Counted from the stretch's first letter, positions 17,479-26,120 are shown. The stretch: 64,000 nt of DNA from Pseudomonadota bacterium (GCA_030685065.1 JAUXQH010000136.1:62001-126000), one strand, 5' to 3'. Notes: a model not told the origin generated them from the letters alone. A program made the numbers and translations.

Positions 17479-18875
17479 TGGCGGCCTTTGATGTCCTCGT
17501 GATCGGCTCGGGCCCCGGCGGCTACGTCGCGGCCATCCGGGCGCAGCAAGCCGGCCTCACGGCCGCGTGCATCGAGAAGGAGAAGCTCGGCGGCGTGTGC
17601 CTCAACTGGGGCTGCATCCCGAGCAAGGCGCTGCTCAAGGCGGCGGAGCACTCCCTGTTCCTCAAGGACGAGACCGCCGCGTTCGGCCTCGCCTGTGACA
17701 ACCCGCGCCACGACTACGCGGCCGTGGTGAAGCGCTCCCGCCGCGTGGCGGACCAGTCCGAGCGCGGCGTCAAGTTCCTCTTCCAGAAGTACGGCGTCAC
17801 CTCGATCGCCGGCACCGCCACGATCGAGAGCGCGAGCGCCTCCGGTGGCGGCACGGTGAGCGTCACGACGAAGGCCGGCGTGGAGGTCCACGAGGCGAAG
17901 CACATCATCATCGCGACCGGCGCCCGCGCGCGCACGTTCCCCGGCATCACGCCCGACGGCGAGAAGATCCTCACCTACCGCGAGGCGATCGCCAGCCCCG
18001 CGCAGCCGAAGTCGGCGATCGTGCTCGGCTCCGGCGCCATCGGCCTGGAGTTCGCGTACTTCTGGAACGCCTTCGGCACGGAGGTCACCGTGGTCGAAGG
18101 GGCCGCCCGCCTGTGCCCTCTGGAGGACGGCGAGGTCTCCACGGAGCTCGCCAAGGCCTACAAGAAGCTCGGCATCAAGACGGCGGTCGGCACCTTCTGC
18201 AAGAGCGTGACGCGGGACGGAGACGGCGTGGTCGTCACGCTCCAGGACGGTCGCGAGCTGCGTGCCGAGGTGTGCCTGATCGCGGTCGGCATCGCGCCCA
18301 ACACCGAGGGACTCGGCCTCGACAAGGTCGGGATCCAACTCGAGAAGGGCTTCATCGCCCACGATTCGTCGTATCGCACGAACGTCCCCGGTTTCTATGC
18401 CATCGGGGATGTGTGTGGGGGCCCCGCGCTCGCGCACACGGCGTACGCCGAGGCCCACACCTGCATCGACCGCATCGCCGGCAAGCACAGCCCCGACGTG
18501 GACTATGGCAACATGCCCGCGGCCACCTATTGCCAGCCGCAGATCGCCAGCGTCGGACTCACGGAAGAGGCCGCCAAGGCCAAGGGCCTCGACTTCACGG
18601 TGGGCCGCTACCCCTTCTCCGCGAACGGCAAGGCGCGCGGTACGGGGCACACCGACGGCTTCGTGAAGGTGCTCGTCGCCAAGAAGTACGGCGAGATCCT
18701 CGGGGCGCACATCATCGGTCACGACGCGAGCGAGCTGCTCTCCACGTTCGTGATGGCCCGCGCCGCGGAGATGACCGCCGAGGCCTTCCTCCACGTCGTG
18801 TTCGCGCACCCCACGATGGGCGAGGCGATGTACGAGGCCGTCGCCGTGGCGCTCGGGAAGAGCGCGCACATCTAG
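17478..18875 (+). CDS. lpdA: Dihydrolipoyl dehydrogenase (E3)
   Basis: 465 residues. The N-terminal FAD-binding motif is VIGSGPGGYVAAIRAQQAGL, and the redox disulfide lies in GGVCLNWGCIPSKALL (CxxxxC). A second Rossmann motif (IVLGSGAIGLEF) binds NAD, and the C-terminal dimer interface contains the catalytic HPTMGE. It re-oxidises the lipoyl arm of E2 and completes the complex. It is the last gene of the operon, followed by a stem-loop at 18880-18901. A role in a second 2-oxoacid dehydrogenase is possible, since E3 is often shared. Confidence 0.96.
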   Translation: MAAFDVLVIGSGPGGYVAAIRAQQAGLTAACIEKEKLGGVCLNWGCIPSKALLKAAEHSLFLKDETAAFGLACDNPRHDYAAVVKRSRRVADQSERGVKFLFQKYGVTSIAGTATIESASASGGGTVSVTTKAGVEVHEAKHIIIATGARARTFPGITPDGEKILTYREAIASPAQPKSAIVLGSGAIGLEFAYFWNAFGTEVTVVEGAARLCPLEDGEVSTELAKAYKKLGIKTAVGTFCKSVTRDGDGVVVTLQDGRELRAEVCLIAVGIAPNTEGLGLDKVGIQLEKGFIAHDSSYRTNVPGFYAIGDVCGGPALAHTAYAEAHTCIDRIAGKHSPDVDYGNMPAATYCQPQIASVGLTEEAAKAKGLDFTVGRYPFSANGKARGTGHTDGFVKVLVAKKYGEILGAHIIGHDASELLSTFVMARAAEMTAEAFLHVVFAHPTMGEAMYEAVAVALGKSAHI

Positions 18876-18879
18876 GCGC

Positions 18880-18901
18880 GGCCGCGCATCAGCGCGCGGC
18901 C
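18880..18901. terminator. Stem-loop between convergent genes
   Basis: GGCCGCGC (18880-18887) pairs perfectly with GCGCGGCC (18894-18901) across a 6-base loop. It fills the 28-nt gap between the stop of lpdA and the stop of the opposing gene, so it could act for both. No T-run follows on either strand. Confidence 0.55.
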
Positions 18902-18903
18902 CC

Positions 18904-20187
18904 CTACCCCAGGGCGCGGCGCCGACGAAGCAACGCCGCCGCTCCGAGCGCGGCTGCCCAGACACCGACCGCGCCCCCGCCCGTCGCGCAGCCGCAATCG
19001 GGCTCGTCCGTGCCGGGCTCCCCCGTGTCGTCCGAGCCCCCGTCGGTGTCCGTGTCGCCGCCCGAGTCCGTATCGGTGTCGGTGTCCGTGTCGGCGTCCG
19101 TGTCCGCGTCGGTATCGGCATCCGTATCGGTGTCGGCGTCCCCCGTGTCGATCTCCCACGCGCAGGCCCGGCCATCCGGCGCGGCCCAGGAGGTCGCCGT
19201 CGCCGCCATCCCGATGCCCTTCTTCCCGGTGGAGGTGTCCGTCATCCCGTAGAACACGAGAAAGTCGCCGCCGGCCGGCAAGACCTCGAGGTGGTTGAGA
19301 GAAGCCACGGCCAACGATTCCCCCGGGAGGGGGTCCCCCGCCTCCCACACGGCGAGATCGGTCGAGCTGCCGAGGCCGATGGCGCGCGTGGAGTAGGCGG
19401 CGTCCGCGTAGCCGCCGATCAGGAGGCCGAGCGTGTCGTCCGTGCAGTAGAGCGAGGGCGAGAACACCCCGTAGGCCCCCCACTCGGTCGCGAGCCACGG
19501 GGCCGACACCACGGGGTCCCAGAGGCTCCACACGCTCGTCCCCGTGTTGTACTTCCCGGCGTACATGTTCGTGCCGCTCAGGTAGACGATGTAGAGCGTG
19601 TCGTTGATCATCGTCACGCTCGGCATGCCGAGCGCCGTCGTCATCAAGCCCGCGTCGGGGGCGTGCCAATCCCCGGAGGGCGGGCCATCCTCGCTGTCCC
19701 CGAGCGGCGTGGGGGCCGCGACGATCGTGAAGGACACGCCGTCGGCGCTGGTCGCGTAGCCGATGCCCGCGGCGCGATTCACGCCGGAGCCGGAGTCCTG
19801 CTTGTCGTCCCCCATCGTGAAGAGCAGGTGGAACAAGCCGCCCGCATACACGACGGCGGGCTGCGCCACGGAGCAGGAGTAGACGGAGAGATCGTCCTCG
19901 GTGTCGGGGCCGAGCACCGGCGCCTCGTCGAGCGTCCAGGTGAGGGCGTCGGGGGAGGTGGCCCGGCCGATCGCGTAGCTGTTGGCGCAGTAGGCGGGGG
20001 TGTCCGCGGCGGGCAGGAGCGCCTCGAAGTACATGACGTACTGCGCGCCGTCCCACGCGACGGTCGGCGCGTTCATGCCTGCCGCGAAGGTCCCGGACTC
20101 CGGCGCCGTCACGATGAAGCCGGCGTCGATGAAGATGGGCTCGGAGGCGGGGGCGGCGAGCGACGACGCGGCGAGGAGCAGCAGCAT
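18904..20187 (-). CDS. MYXO-CTERM beta-propeller glycosidase-like protein
   Basis: 427 residues from ATG 20187. A signal peptide without a charged residue (MLLLLAASSLAAP) leads into a repeat-bladed domain with glycoside-hydrolase-43/32-like strands (NAPTVAWDGAQYVMYFEA, QPAVVYAGGLFHLLFTMGDD, GIGYATSADGVSFTIVAAP, MPSVTMINDTLYIVYLSG). Catalytic acids cannot be assigned with confidence. A long Asp-Thr stalk follows (residues ~340-395), then CGCATGGGAVGVW, a hydrophobic helix and LLRRRR. That ending is the MYXO-CTERM sorting signal, so the protein is probably anchored at the cell surface. Confidence 0.85.
   Translation of the reverse strand: MLLLLAASSLAAPASEPIFIDAGFIVTAPESGTFAAGMNAPTVAWDGAQYVMYFEALLPAADTPAYCANSYAIGRATSPDALTWTLDEAPVLGPDTEDDLSVYSCSVAQPAVVYAGGLFHLLFTMGDDKQDSGSGVNRAAGIGYATSADGVSFTIVAAPTPLGDSEDGPPSGDWHAPDAGLMTTALGMPSVTMINDTLYIVYLSGTNMYAGKYNTGTSVWSLWDPVVSAPWLATEWGAYGVFSPSLYCTDDTLGLLIGGYADAAYSTRAIGLGSSTDLAVWEAGDPLPGESLAVASLNHLEVLPAGGDFLVFYGMTDTSTGKKGIGMAATATSWAAPDGRACAWEIDTGDADTDTDADTDADTDADTDTDTDTDSGGDTDTDGGSDDTGEPGTDEPDCGCATGGGAVGVWAAALGAAALLRRRRALG
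19066..19140. repeat. Hexanucleotide-type repeat encoding an Asp-Thr/Asp-Ala stalk
   Basis: The + strand shows a degenerate (GTGTCG/GTATCG/GCGTCC)n array. On the coding minus strand it encodes alternating Asp with Thr or Ala. Similar arrays lie at 35395-35460 and 42914-42980 in two other surface proteins. The 6-bp period keeps the frame when copy number changes. Confidence 0.85.
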
Positions 20188-20295
20188 GGGGAGGCCTCTG
20201 CGCGCCAGCTTAGCGGAACGAGCGCCCGGGCGCCCCTGGGGACCGCGCGGAGCTAAGCGCGGAGTAGGGCCCCGGCGGGGGTCGCGGGCGGCTGG

Positions 20296-22104
20296 CTACT
20301 CGCCCGCTACGCCCGTGTCGATCCGCCCCTCGTTCAGGAAGGTCAGGATCTGCTGGAGGCCGCGCGTGCCTTCCGTGCCCCCCCAGGGCAGAAAAGCGTG
20401 CCCCTCGTCGAACTGGGTGAGGCCAGCGGTCACGAACACCCCGTCCGCCCCTTCCACGTTGTCGATCGCGGGCATGGCGACGAGGGGGAGCCCGGCGATT
20501 GCCTCGAGCGAGGGATTCAGCAGGGGCAGCCCCATCGAGCGGGCCAGGACCTCGGTCGTCTGGTTCACCACGGTGTCGTCGTGTACGGCCTCCTGCACGA
20601 GCACGGGCCGCGCGGGCGCGCTGGTGAGGATGCGCGACGCGACCACCGCGGGATCGCCCGGATCCACGATGATCTGGGCCATGGCGCTGAACAGCTCGAT
20701 CTCCGCCGCTTGGTTCTCCTTGTCGAAGTAGATGTTCATCAGCGCGGCATAGGCCACGTTGGCACGCACGATCTCGATGAGGCGCCCGCCCGGGACGTTC
20801 AGCACGCACCGGTCCAGGCCGGTGTCGAGCGCGCAGGTGTTCGAGCCGATGATGCCGCCGAGGGATTGGCCGACATAGCTGGCGTTCTCCGCGTCGACCT
20901 CGAATCCGTACGCCGAAAATCCGCCGGCATCCCCCGTCGCCGAGAGGATCGTGCGGAGCGCGAGGTGATCGGCCGCGGTCTGGCGGATGTTGTCGCGCGC
21001 CCGGGCGACCAACCACTGCTCGAAGTCGACCCCGAAGAACGCGGTGGTGGTGTCACCCTCACGCGGGCGGTCACCGTGCGCCACCGCGTCGATCGCGACG
21101 ACCGCGTGCCCGCCGGCGACGAGCATCTGCCCGAGGCTCGCGATGTCCTCCTTGGTCCCCCCGAGCCCGTGCTGGAGCACGATCAGCGGCGCGGGAGCGG
21201 TTCGGCCGGACTCCGGCACCATCAACCAATACGCCACCGGCTCGGCCCCCTGCGGCGCCGGAGCCCCCTGGGCGTCGGTCACGAACGAGCCCGCCGGGCC
21301 CTGCCACGTCGGCAGCGAGGCCACCCCGCGCACCACGAGGGCCACGCCGCCGCCGCAGAAGGCATCTCCTGTCTCGGTGCTGCAGTCCGCCACGCTGTCG
21401 ATCGTCAGATCGTCCGCCGCGACGAGCCCCGGCACGAGCCCCGCGAGCGCGGTCATGGTCACCGCCTCGCTGATGGCGGATCGGGTCGTGAACGGGATGA
21501 CGACCGCGACGTTGGTCACACCCGCGGCATCGAGCGCGGCGCGCGCGGCCGCCATCTCGTCGGCCAGGGCGTCACCCGCCTGCTCCGCGGCCACGATGGC
21601 GGGCCCGGCGGAGAAGCAGGAGCTGGTGGGGAGGTCTTCGCGCAGGACGATCGCGTGGAGCGCGCCGGGGCGCAGCGCCACGTCGGGCCAGGCGGTGAGC
21701 GTGGTGCCGTCGGTGGTGACGGCGAGCCGGCCCGAGACCACGGTCCCCGCGTCGACGTCGAGGATGCCGATCGGCGCGGTGGCATCGGAGACCACACCGA
21801 ACGCGGCGGGATCGACGGGGGTGTCGAGCTGGACCACGACCGGCGCGATGCGGGAGAAGCCGTCGAGCCCGGAGAGGTGGGCCACATCGAGCGATACGCC
21901 GTCGTTGCGCGTCAGCGGGATGAGGGACTCGTCGAGCGTCAGGGAGACGCCGGTGGGCGAGGCATCGTCACGGGTGACGAGCCTGTTCGACGGAAACGGC
22001 CACGCGCCCTCCCAGATCGGGTGGACACACCCATCGTCGGTGATCGCGGCGGTGTCGTCGGGGGTGGCGGGGCCGGAGCAGGCGAGCAAGGGCAGGAGCA
22101 GCAT
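20296..22104 (-). CDS. Lipoprotein alpha/beta-hydrolase (VolA/Pla-1-like esterase or lipase)
   Basis: 602 residues from ATG 22104. The signal is minimal (MLLLPLLAC). The N-terminal ~300 residues are Ig/SbsA-like beta domains (PWPFPSNRLVTRDDASPTG, DTPVDPAAFGVVSDATAPIG). The hydrolase follows: APLIVLQHGLGGTKEDIASL supplies the oxyanion HG, and YVGQSLGGIIG is the GxSxG nucleophile elbow. FDEGHAFLPWG near the end would contain the catalytic His. The layout resembles surface lipoprotein phospholipases of the VolA/Pla-1 type; the substrate is not known. Divergent from the VWA lipoprotein gene at 22408. Confidence 0.83.
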   Translation of the reverse strand: MLLLPLLACSGPATPDDTAAITDDGCVHPIWEGAWPFPSNRLVTRDDASPTGVSLTLDESLIPLTRNDGVSLDVAHLSGLDGFSRIAPVVVQLDTPVDPAAFGVVSDATAPIGILDVDAGTVVSGRLAVTTDGTTLTAWPDVALRPGALHAIVLREDLPTSSCFSAGPAIVAAEQAGDALADEMAAARAALDAAGVTNVAVVIPFTTRSAISEAVTMTALAGLVPGLVAADDLTIDSVADCSTETGDAFCGGGVALVVRGVASLPTWQGPAGSFVTDAQGAPAPQGAEPVAYWLMVPESGRTAPAPLIVLQHGLGGTKEDIASLGQMLVAGGHAVVAIDAVAHGDRPREGDTTTAFFGVDFEQWLVARARDNIRQTAADHLALRTILSATGDAGGFSAYGFEVDAENASYVGQSLGGIIGSNTCALDTGLDRCVLNVPGGRLIEIVRANVAYAALMNIYFDKENQAAEIELFSAMAQIIVDPGDPAVVASRILTSAPARPVLVQEAVHDDTVVNQTTEVLARSMGLPLLNPSLEAIAGLPLVAMPAIDNVEGADGVFVTAGLTQFDEGHAFLPWGGTEGTRGLQQILTFLNEGRIDTGVAGE

Positions 22105-22407
22105 GGCGGGGATGGTAACAGGTGCGGCTGCCCGGCACGACCTCCGCACTTTGACCCCGACAGACAGGCCGAGGCCTCCTGTGACATCTCCCCGCGCCCG
22201 CGGCGCCGACCCTCCGATTTCTCCCCAGGGTCCGCGCTTTCCCCACAGGGTTGTGCGGCCAACCCTGTCACCGCTCCCCTCCCGCCGTCCGAAAGTGTAA
22301 CAAAGCGCCCACCGAGCCCGACCCCACGATTGCGCCGGACCCACGCCGAAGTTTGCCCGGTAAGCATCCTTACGCTATCCACACGGCCATCTCCCCCGCG
22401 GTGACCA
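22105..22407. other. Divergent intergenic region
   Basis: This 303-bp gap separates the esterase gene (minus) from the VWA lipoprotein gene (plus), so it should hold both promoters. No convincing -35/-10 pair was found. The clear structure is the inverted repeat at 22245-22268, listed separately. Confidence 0.6.
22245..22268. promoter_or_regulatory. Perfect 9-bp inverted repeat, possible operator or hairpin
   Basis: ACAGGGTTG (22245-22253) and CAACCCTGT (22260-22268) are exact reverse complements separated by TGCGGC. The repeat lies about midway between two divergent lipoprotein genes. It could be a regulator site acting on both, or a transcribed stem-loop. Confidence 0.45.
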
Positions 22408-23433
22408 GTGCCCCTCCCGATCCGCCAAGTACCGGTCCTCCTGCTCCCGCTCCTCGTGGGATGCAGCGAATACCAGGCGATCCGCCAGGGCGGCATCGAC
22501 ACGTTCGTGCAGGATCCGGCCGACAAGATCGATGTCCTGATGGTGGTGGACAACTCCTCCTCGATGGAGTCGTACCAATACGAGCTGGGCTCGAATTTCC
22601 AGGCATTCATCTCCTGGTTCGTCGCGGGCAACGTCGACTACCAGATCGCGGTCACCACGACCGACGATGGCAATGACAGCTCCGTGTCCAACCCTGCGCG
22701 TGGGGAGTTCGTCGGGCCGATCATTACCTCCGACATGGAGTTCGAAACCGCGGAGAACCTGTTCCGCGTCGAGGTCAACGTGGGCACGTCCGGCTCCGGC
22801 ATCGAGACGGGCCTCAAGACCGCGTACCTCGCGCTCACGGACACGGAGCGCCTCGGGGACCAGATCTCCGCGTTCCTCCGGGACGACGCCGGCCTCTCCA
22901 TCGTGTTCGTGAGCGACGAGGAGGACAGCTCCCCCTGGCCGGTGAACGACTACGTCAACGCGTTCTTCGAGCTCAAGGGCCATCGCGACCGTGACTCGTT
23001 CAACGCTTCGGCGCTGACCGTCACCGACGAGACGCTCTGCACCGAGCAGCTGGCCGCCTTCAGCTCCCCCGGCACCCGCTACGTGGACGTGGCCGCGCAG
23101 ACCCACGGCCTGACCGGAAACCTGTGTGACTCCGACTTCGCCCAGATCGTGAACGACCTGTCCCTCGCCAACAGCGGCATCACCGACACCTACCCCTTGT
23201 CGCACGAGCCGGACACGGAGACCCTGTCCGTGACCCTCGAGGTCGACGGCGTCGTGACCGAGCTGGCCTGCGACTCCGGAGAGTGGTCGTACCAGCGCAT
23301 CCTGATCTACGAGGCGGACACCCCCGCCATCGTGTTCGACCGAGAGCACCTGCCTCCACCCGGATCGAGCCTGTTCATCCGCTACCTCTACGGGGACGGC
23401 AGCGCCTCTGCCTTCTGCGGCGGTGCATCGTGA
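22408..23433 (+). CDS. von Willebrand factor A domain lipoprotein
   Basis: 341 residues from GTG 22408. The lipobox is LLPLLVGC. The MIDAS motif DNSSSM follows KIDVLMVV near residue 50, as in the VWA protein at 2890-3801, and LSIVFVSDEEDSSPWPVND is the later acidic strand shared by both. The C-terminal part (VTLEVDGVVTELACDSGEW) contains paired Cys residues. It is a surface protein that probably binds a partner through a metal ion. Its stop overlaps the GTG of the Cys-rich lipoprotein gene, so the two are coupled. Confidence 0.85.
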   Translation: MPLPIRQVPVLLLPLLVGCSEYQAIRQGGIDTFVQDPADKIDVLMVVDNSSSMESYQYELGSNFQAFISWFVAGNVDYQIAVTTTDDGNDSSVSNPARGEFVGPIITSDMEFETAENLFRVEVNVGTSGSGIETGLKTAYLALTDTERLGDQISAFLRDDAGLSIVFVSDEEDSSPWPVNDYVNAFFELKGHRDRDSFNASALTVTDETLCTEQLAAFSSPGTRYVDVAAQTHGLTGNLCDSDFAQIVNDLSLANSGITDTYPLSHEPDTETLSVTLEVDGVVTELACDSGEWSYQRILIYEADTPAIVFDREHLPPPGSSLFIRYLYGDGSASAFCGGAS

Positions 23434-24005
23434 GGGCTGTGATCCTCGCCGTCGCGATGTTCCTGCTCGCATCGTGTGCCCCCGCGTACGAGTGCGTCGA
23501 CCTCGGCGACTGTGGCGAGCTGGAGATCTGCGACCTGGGAACGTGCGTGTCCGTCGGCTGTGTCGAGTCCCAGGACTGCGGAATCGACGAGTACTGCGAC
23601 GAGGTCGCGTACACGTGTGACACCGGCTGCGAAACAAACGACGACTGCCTCGCGGGCGAAGATTGCGTCGACGAGACGCACGAGTGCACGGCGTACGGAT
23701 GCCGCTCCACCGCGCTCGATTGTGGCGTCGGGCAACAGTGTGACATCCCCCTGGGCACCTGCTCCGACGTGCCGAGCTGCGAGCCCTGCAGCGGCCCGGG
23801 GAGCACGGAGTGTGGCACCGGCGCCTGCGTCGACTTCGACCTCGACAATGCCGGCGGCGACCACTGCCTCATGCCCTGCCTCGTGGTGGACGATCCCGAA
23901 CAGTGCCCCCGCGGGCTCGAGTGCCGGGACCTGAGCGGCACGGGTGACCTGTACTGCTACGCCGACTGCCCCGCGCTCCTCGAGGAGCTGAACGACGGGT
24001 CGTAG
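23430..24005 (+). CDS. Cys-rich lipoprotein with Dickkopf/EGF-like repeats
   Basis: 191 residues from GTG 23430, overlapping the upstream stop. The signal ends at MFLLASC. The rest has over 30 Cys in repeating units such as CVDLGDCGELEICDLGTC, CGIDEYCDEVAYTC and CETNDDCLAGEDCVDE. Pairs of DC and xxC at regular spacing indicate disulfide-bonded modules like those found in many myxobacterial surface proteins. The product is expected at the outer membrane with the VWA protein; no enzyme motif is present. Confidence 0.8.
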   Translation: MRAVILAVAMFLLASCAPAYECVDLGDCGELEICDLGTCVSVGCVESQDCGIDEYCDEVAYTCDTGCETNDDCLAGEDCVDETHECTAYGCRSTALDCGVGQQCDIPLGTCSDVPSCEPCSGPGSTECGTGACVDFDLDNAGGDHCLMPCLVVDDPEQCPRGLECRDLSGTGDLYCYADCPALLEELNDGS

Positions 24006-24011
24006 GTTCGA

Positions 24012-24035
24012 GCACGCGGCGGGGCACGCGGCGGG
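24012..24035. repeat. 12-bp tandem duplication
   Basis: GCACGCGGCGGG occurs twice without a break (24012-24023 and 24024-24035), followed by a partial third copy. It lies just after the stop of the Cys-rich lipoprotein gene. Confidence 0.85.
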
Positions 24036-24107
24036 GCACGGCCCCCTGACACACGATCGCCCCACGGATGTTGCCGGGAGTGATCGCGCGGACCCCATAC
24101 AGTTACC

Positions 24108-25307
24108 ATGACCGAACATGGAGATCGCGTCACCGCCGAGCGCGAGGGGGTCGACTGCTCGCCGCGTCCGGAGCGAGTGGGGATCCTGGAGATCGGCTCG
24201 CAGACGACCACGCTCGCCCTCTTCCGCACCGGCACGGGAGGGCTGCGGCGCACCGAGCAGATGCGCGTGGCGCTGCCCCTGGTGCGCCACCTCTCCTCGG
24301 AGGGCGAATTGGCGCCGGAGGCAGTGTCCAAGATCGCGCGCGTCGTCGGGAAGCTTGGCCGGTACGCGCGCCGTCGAGGCTGGCGCCGGCTCAAATGTGT
24401 CGCGACGAGCGCGGTCCGCGACGCGGTGAACGCGCTGGACGTGGTCGCCGAGGTCGTCGCACGGTCCGGCTTGATCCTCGAGATCCTCGACGGCCGCGCC
24501 GAGGGCGAGGCCGCCGGCCTCGCGGTGACGAACACCCTGCCCGTCCGGGACGGATGCTTCTTCGACCTGGGGGGTGGCAGCCTGCAGCTCGGACGGCTGC
24601 GGGCCGGACGGTGCCACCGCGTCGAGAGCTTGCCGCTCGGCGCGCTGCGCATGGCGGTTCAGCATCTCGGGCACCATCCGCCCGGGCCAGCGGAGCTCGG
24701 GGCGCTCGAGGATCGCGTGGCGGCGGCCCTGGCGGAGCACCGCTGGGTGCGCGGCGCGCGACAGCTGGTGGGGGTCGGCGGGACGATCCGGGCCCTGGCG
24801 AAGGTGGACCGGCTCGCGAACGGATGGCCCATTCGACACAGCCACGGCTATTGGCTCTCGGCCGATGCCGTTCGAGAGGGCGTGCAGCGCCTCGTCGCGC
24901 TGTCACCGAAGGAGCGCGCCTCCCTCGGCGTGCCGAGACACCGCGTCAACTCGATCCTCGCGGGAGGGCTGATCATTCGCGCGATCCTGCTCGCGGGCGG
25001 GTTCGAGGGGGTGCGTGTCTGCGGGTTCGGCGTGCGCTACGGCGTGGCGCACCAGCTGATGGGAGTGCGGGCACCCGAGCAGGCACACCGGGGCGCGGCC
25101 GAGTGGAGGCTCGCCGTGACGCTCGCGGACCAGCTCCGCGGTAGCGGACGCGCGACGACGGACAGGCTCCTCGGCAAGCCGCTCTCGGGCTGGTACCAGG
25201 AGGAGGCGCTCGCCGCGGCGGCGCTGCTCGGGAACGAGGACGCGGCGCGGGCGATGGACCGGATGGACGTGCTCGCCGGCTGGCGGAGGGCTCGACTCTC
25301 CCACTGA
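24108..25307 (+). CDS. Ppx/GppA-family protein with altered active-site loops
   Basis: 399 residues from ATG 24108. The actin-like fold of exopolyphosphatase/pppGpp phosphatase is clear: GILEIGSQTTTLALF, LKCVATSAVRDAVN, EILDGRAEGEAAGL, FFDLGGGSLQLG and GVGGTIRALAKV. Two positions differ from active members: the first phosphate loop has Glu28 where Asp is usual (DxGS), and the second loop reads GGGSLQ with Gln160 where Glu is usual (GGGSTE). Catalysis may be changed or lost. The family sets polyphosphate and alarmone levels. The gene lies upstream of the unusual response regulator on the same strand. Confidence 0.85.
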   Translation: MTEHGDRVTAEREGVDCSPRPERVGILEIGSQTTTLALFRTGTGGLRRTEQMRVALPLVRHLSSEGELAPEAVSKIARVVGKLGRYARRRGWRRLKCVATSAVRDAVNALDVVAEVVARSGLILEILDGRAEGEAAGLAVTNTLPVRDGCFFDLGGGSLQLGRLRAGRCHRVESLPLGALRMAVQHLGHHPPGPAELGALEDRVAAALAEHRWVRGARQLVGVGGTIRALAKVDRLANGWPIRHSHGYWLSADAVREGVQRLVALSPKERASLGVPRHRVNSILAGGLIIRAILLAGGFEGVRVCGFGVRYGVAHQLMGVRAPEQAHRGAAEWRLAVTLADQLRGSGRATTDRLLGKPLSGWYQEEALAAAALLGNEDAARAMDRMDVLAGWRRARLSH

Positions 25308-25377
25308 CTCAACCGGGAAGGCCACCAGGAATGTCACACCGGCTCGCCAAGACGTTCCCAATCCGACCCGGAGGTGT

Positions 25378-25390
25378 AACCGTGACGGTT
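25378..25390. promoter_or_regulatory. Palindrome before the response regulator gene
   Basis: AACCGTGACGGTT has perfect 6-bp arms around a single G. It ends 12 bases before the ATG of the OmpR-type regulator, at a position that would block transcription or initiation. Autoregulation is an inference. Confidence 0.4.
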
Positions 25391-25402
25391 TAATCTCACG
25401 GG

Positions 25403-26083
25403 ATGACAGCGCGTATCCTGTTGGTCGATGCGGCGAACGCGACGACCCAAGACCTGGCATCCAGACTCCGCGCCGAAGGATTCGTGGTCGACGTCGAATC
25501 CGACGGCGTCACGGCGTTCGAACGCGCCGTGGTGACAGGGTATGGGTGCGTCGTGACCGAGCTCGATCTCCCCGGCGTGTCGGGCCTCGAGTCGGCGCGC
25601 CGCCTGCGCGCCGATCCGCGTACGGCGCGGGTGCCCATCATCGTGATCTCCACGCGGGACGCCGAGATCGACCGCGTGGTGGCGTTCGAGGTGGGCGTCG
25701 ACGACTATGTCGTCAAGCCCTGTTCCTGGCGCGAGCTCGCCCTCCGAATCCTGGCCCGGACCCGGACGCTGAGGGGCCCCCCGCTCGTTCCTCCCCCGTT
25801 CCACTACGCGGGGATGGAATTCGACCTGGCGCGCTTCCGCGTCTCCCTGGAGGGGGCCGCGCTGGCCCTGACCGTCACGGAAGTGGCGCTCCTGTTGGCG
25901 CTCGTACGCGGCCAGGGAGCGGTGGTGTCGCGGGAGTCGCTGTTGCGGGACGTGTGGGGCCTCCCGAGCGGGGATGAGAGCCGCGTGGTCAAGGCCTCGG
26001 TCAGCCGGCTCCGCGAGAAGCTCGGGAGCGTGGGACATCGGCTGGAAAACGTGCGCGGCGCCGGGTACCGGCTCCCGCCGTAG
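25403..26083 (+). CDS. OmpR/PhoB-type response regulator with atypical receiver
   Basis: 226 residues from ATG 25403. The receiver domain (1-115) ends in VVKPCSW with the conserved Lys105, and the winged-helix DNA-binding domain (130-226) has LTVTEVALLLALVRGQGAVVSR and NVRGAGYRL. At the phosphorylation site the strand reads VVTELDLPGVSG, which puts Glu53 where Asp is required, and the acidic pair at the start reads VDA (Asp9-Ala10) instead of two acids. Normal phosphorylation is unlikely; Glu can mimic phospho-Asp, so the protein may be active without a kinase. No histidine kinase gene is near. Confidence 0.9.
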   Translation: MTARILLVDAANATTQDLASRLRAEGFVVDVESDGVTAFERAVVTGYGCVVTELDLPGVSGLESARRLRADPRTARVPIIVISTRDAEIDRVVAFEVGVDDYVVKPCSWRELALRILARTRTLRGPPLVPPPFHYAGMEFDLARFRVSLEGAALALTVTEVALLLALVRGQGAVVSRESLLRDVWGLPSGDESRVVKASVSRLREKLGSVGHRLENVRGAGYRLPP

Positions 26084-26120
26084 GCCGGGTCCCGGCGGTC
26101 CCATGGGGATCGACCCGCCA

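Noticed and set aside
14029-18875. Branched-chain 2-oxoacid or acetoin dehydrogenase instead of pyruvate dehydrogenase
   Set aside because: The E1 alpha/beta and E2 patterns (GSMHLFD, FLMGEEVAYYDGAYKVSQGM) fit the pyruvate enzyme best; acetoin dehydrogenase cannot be fully excluded by eye.
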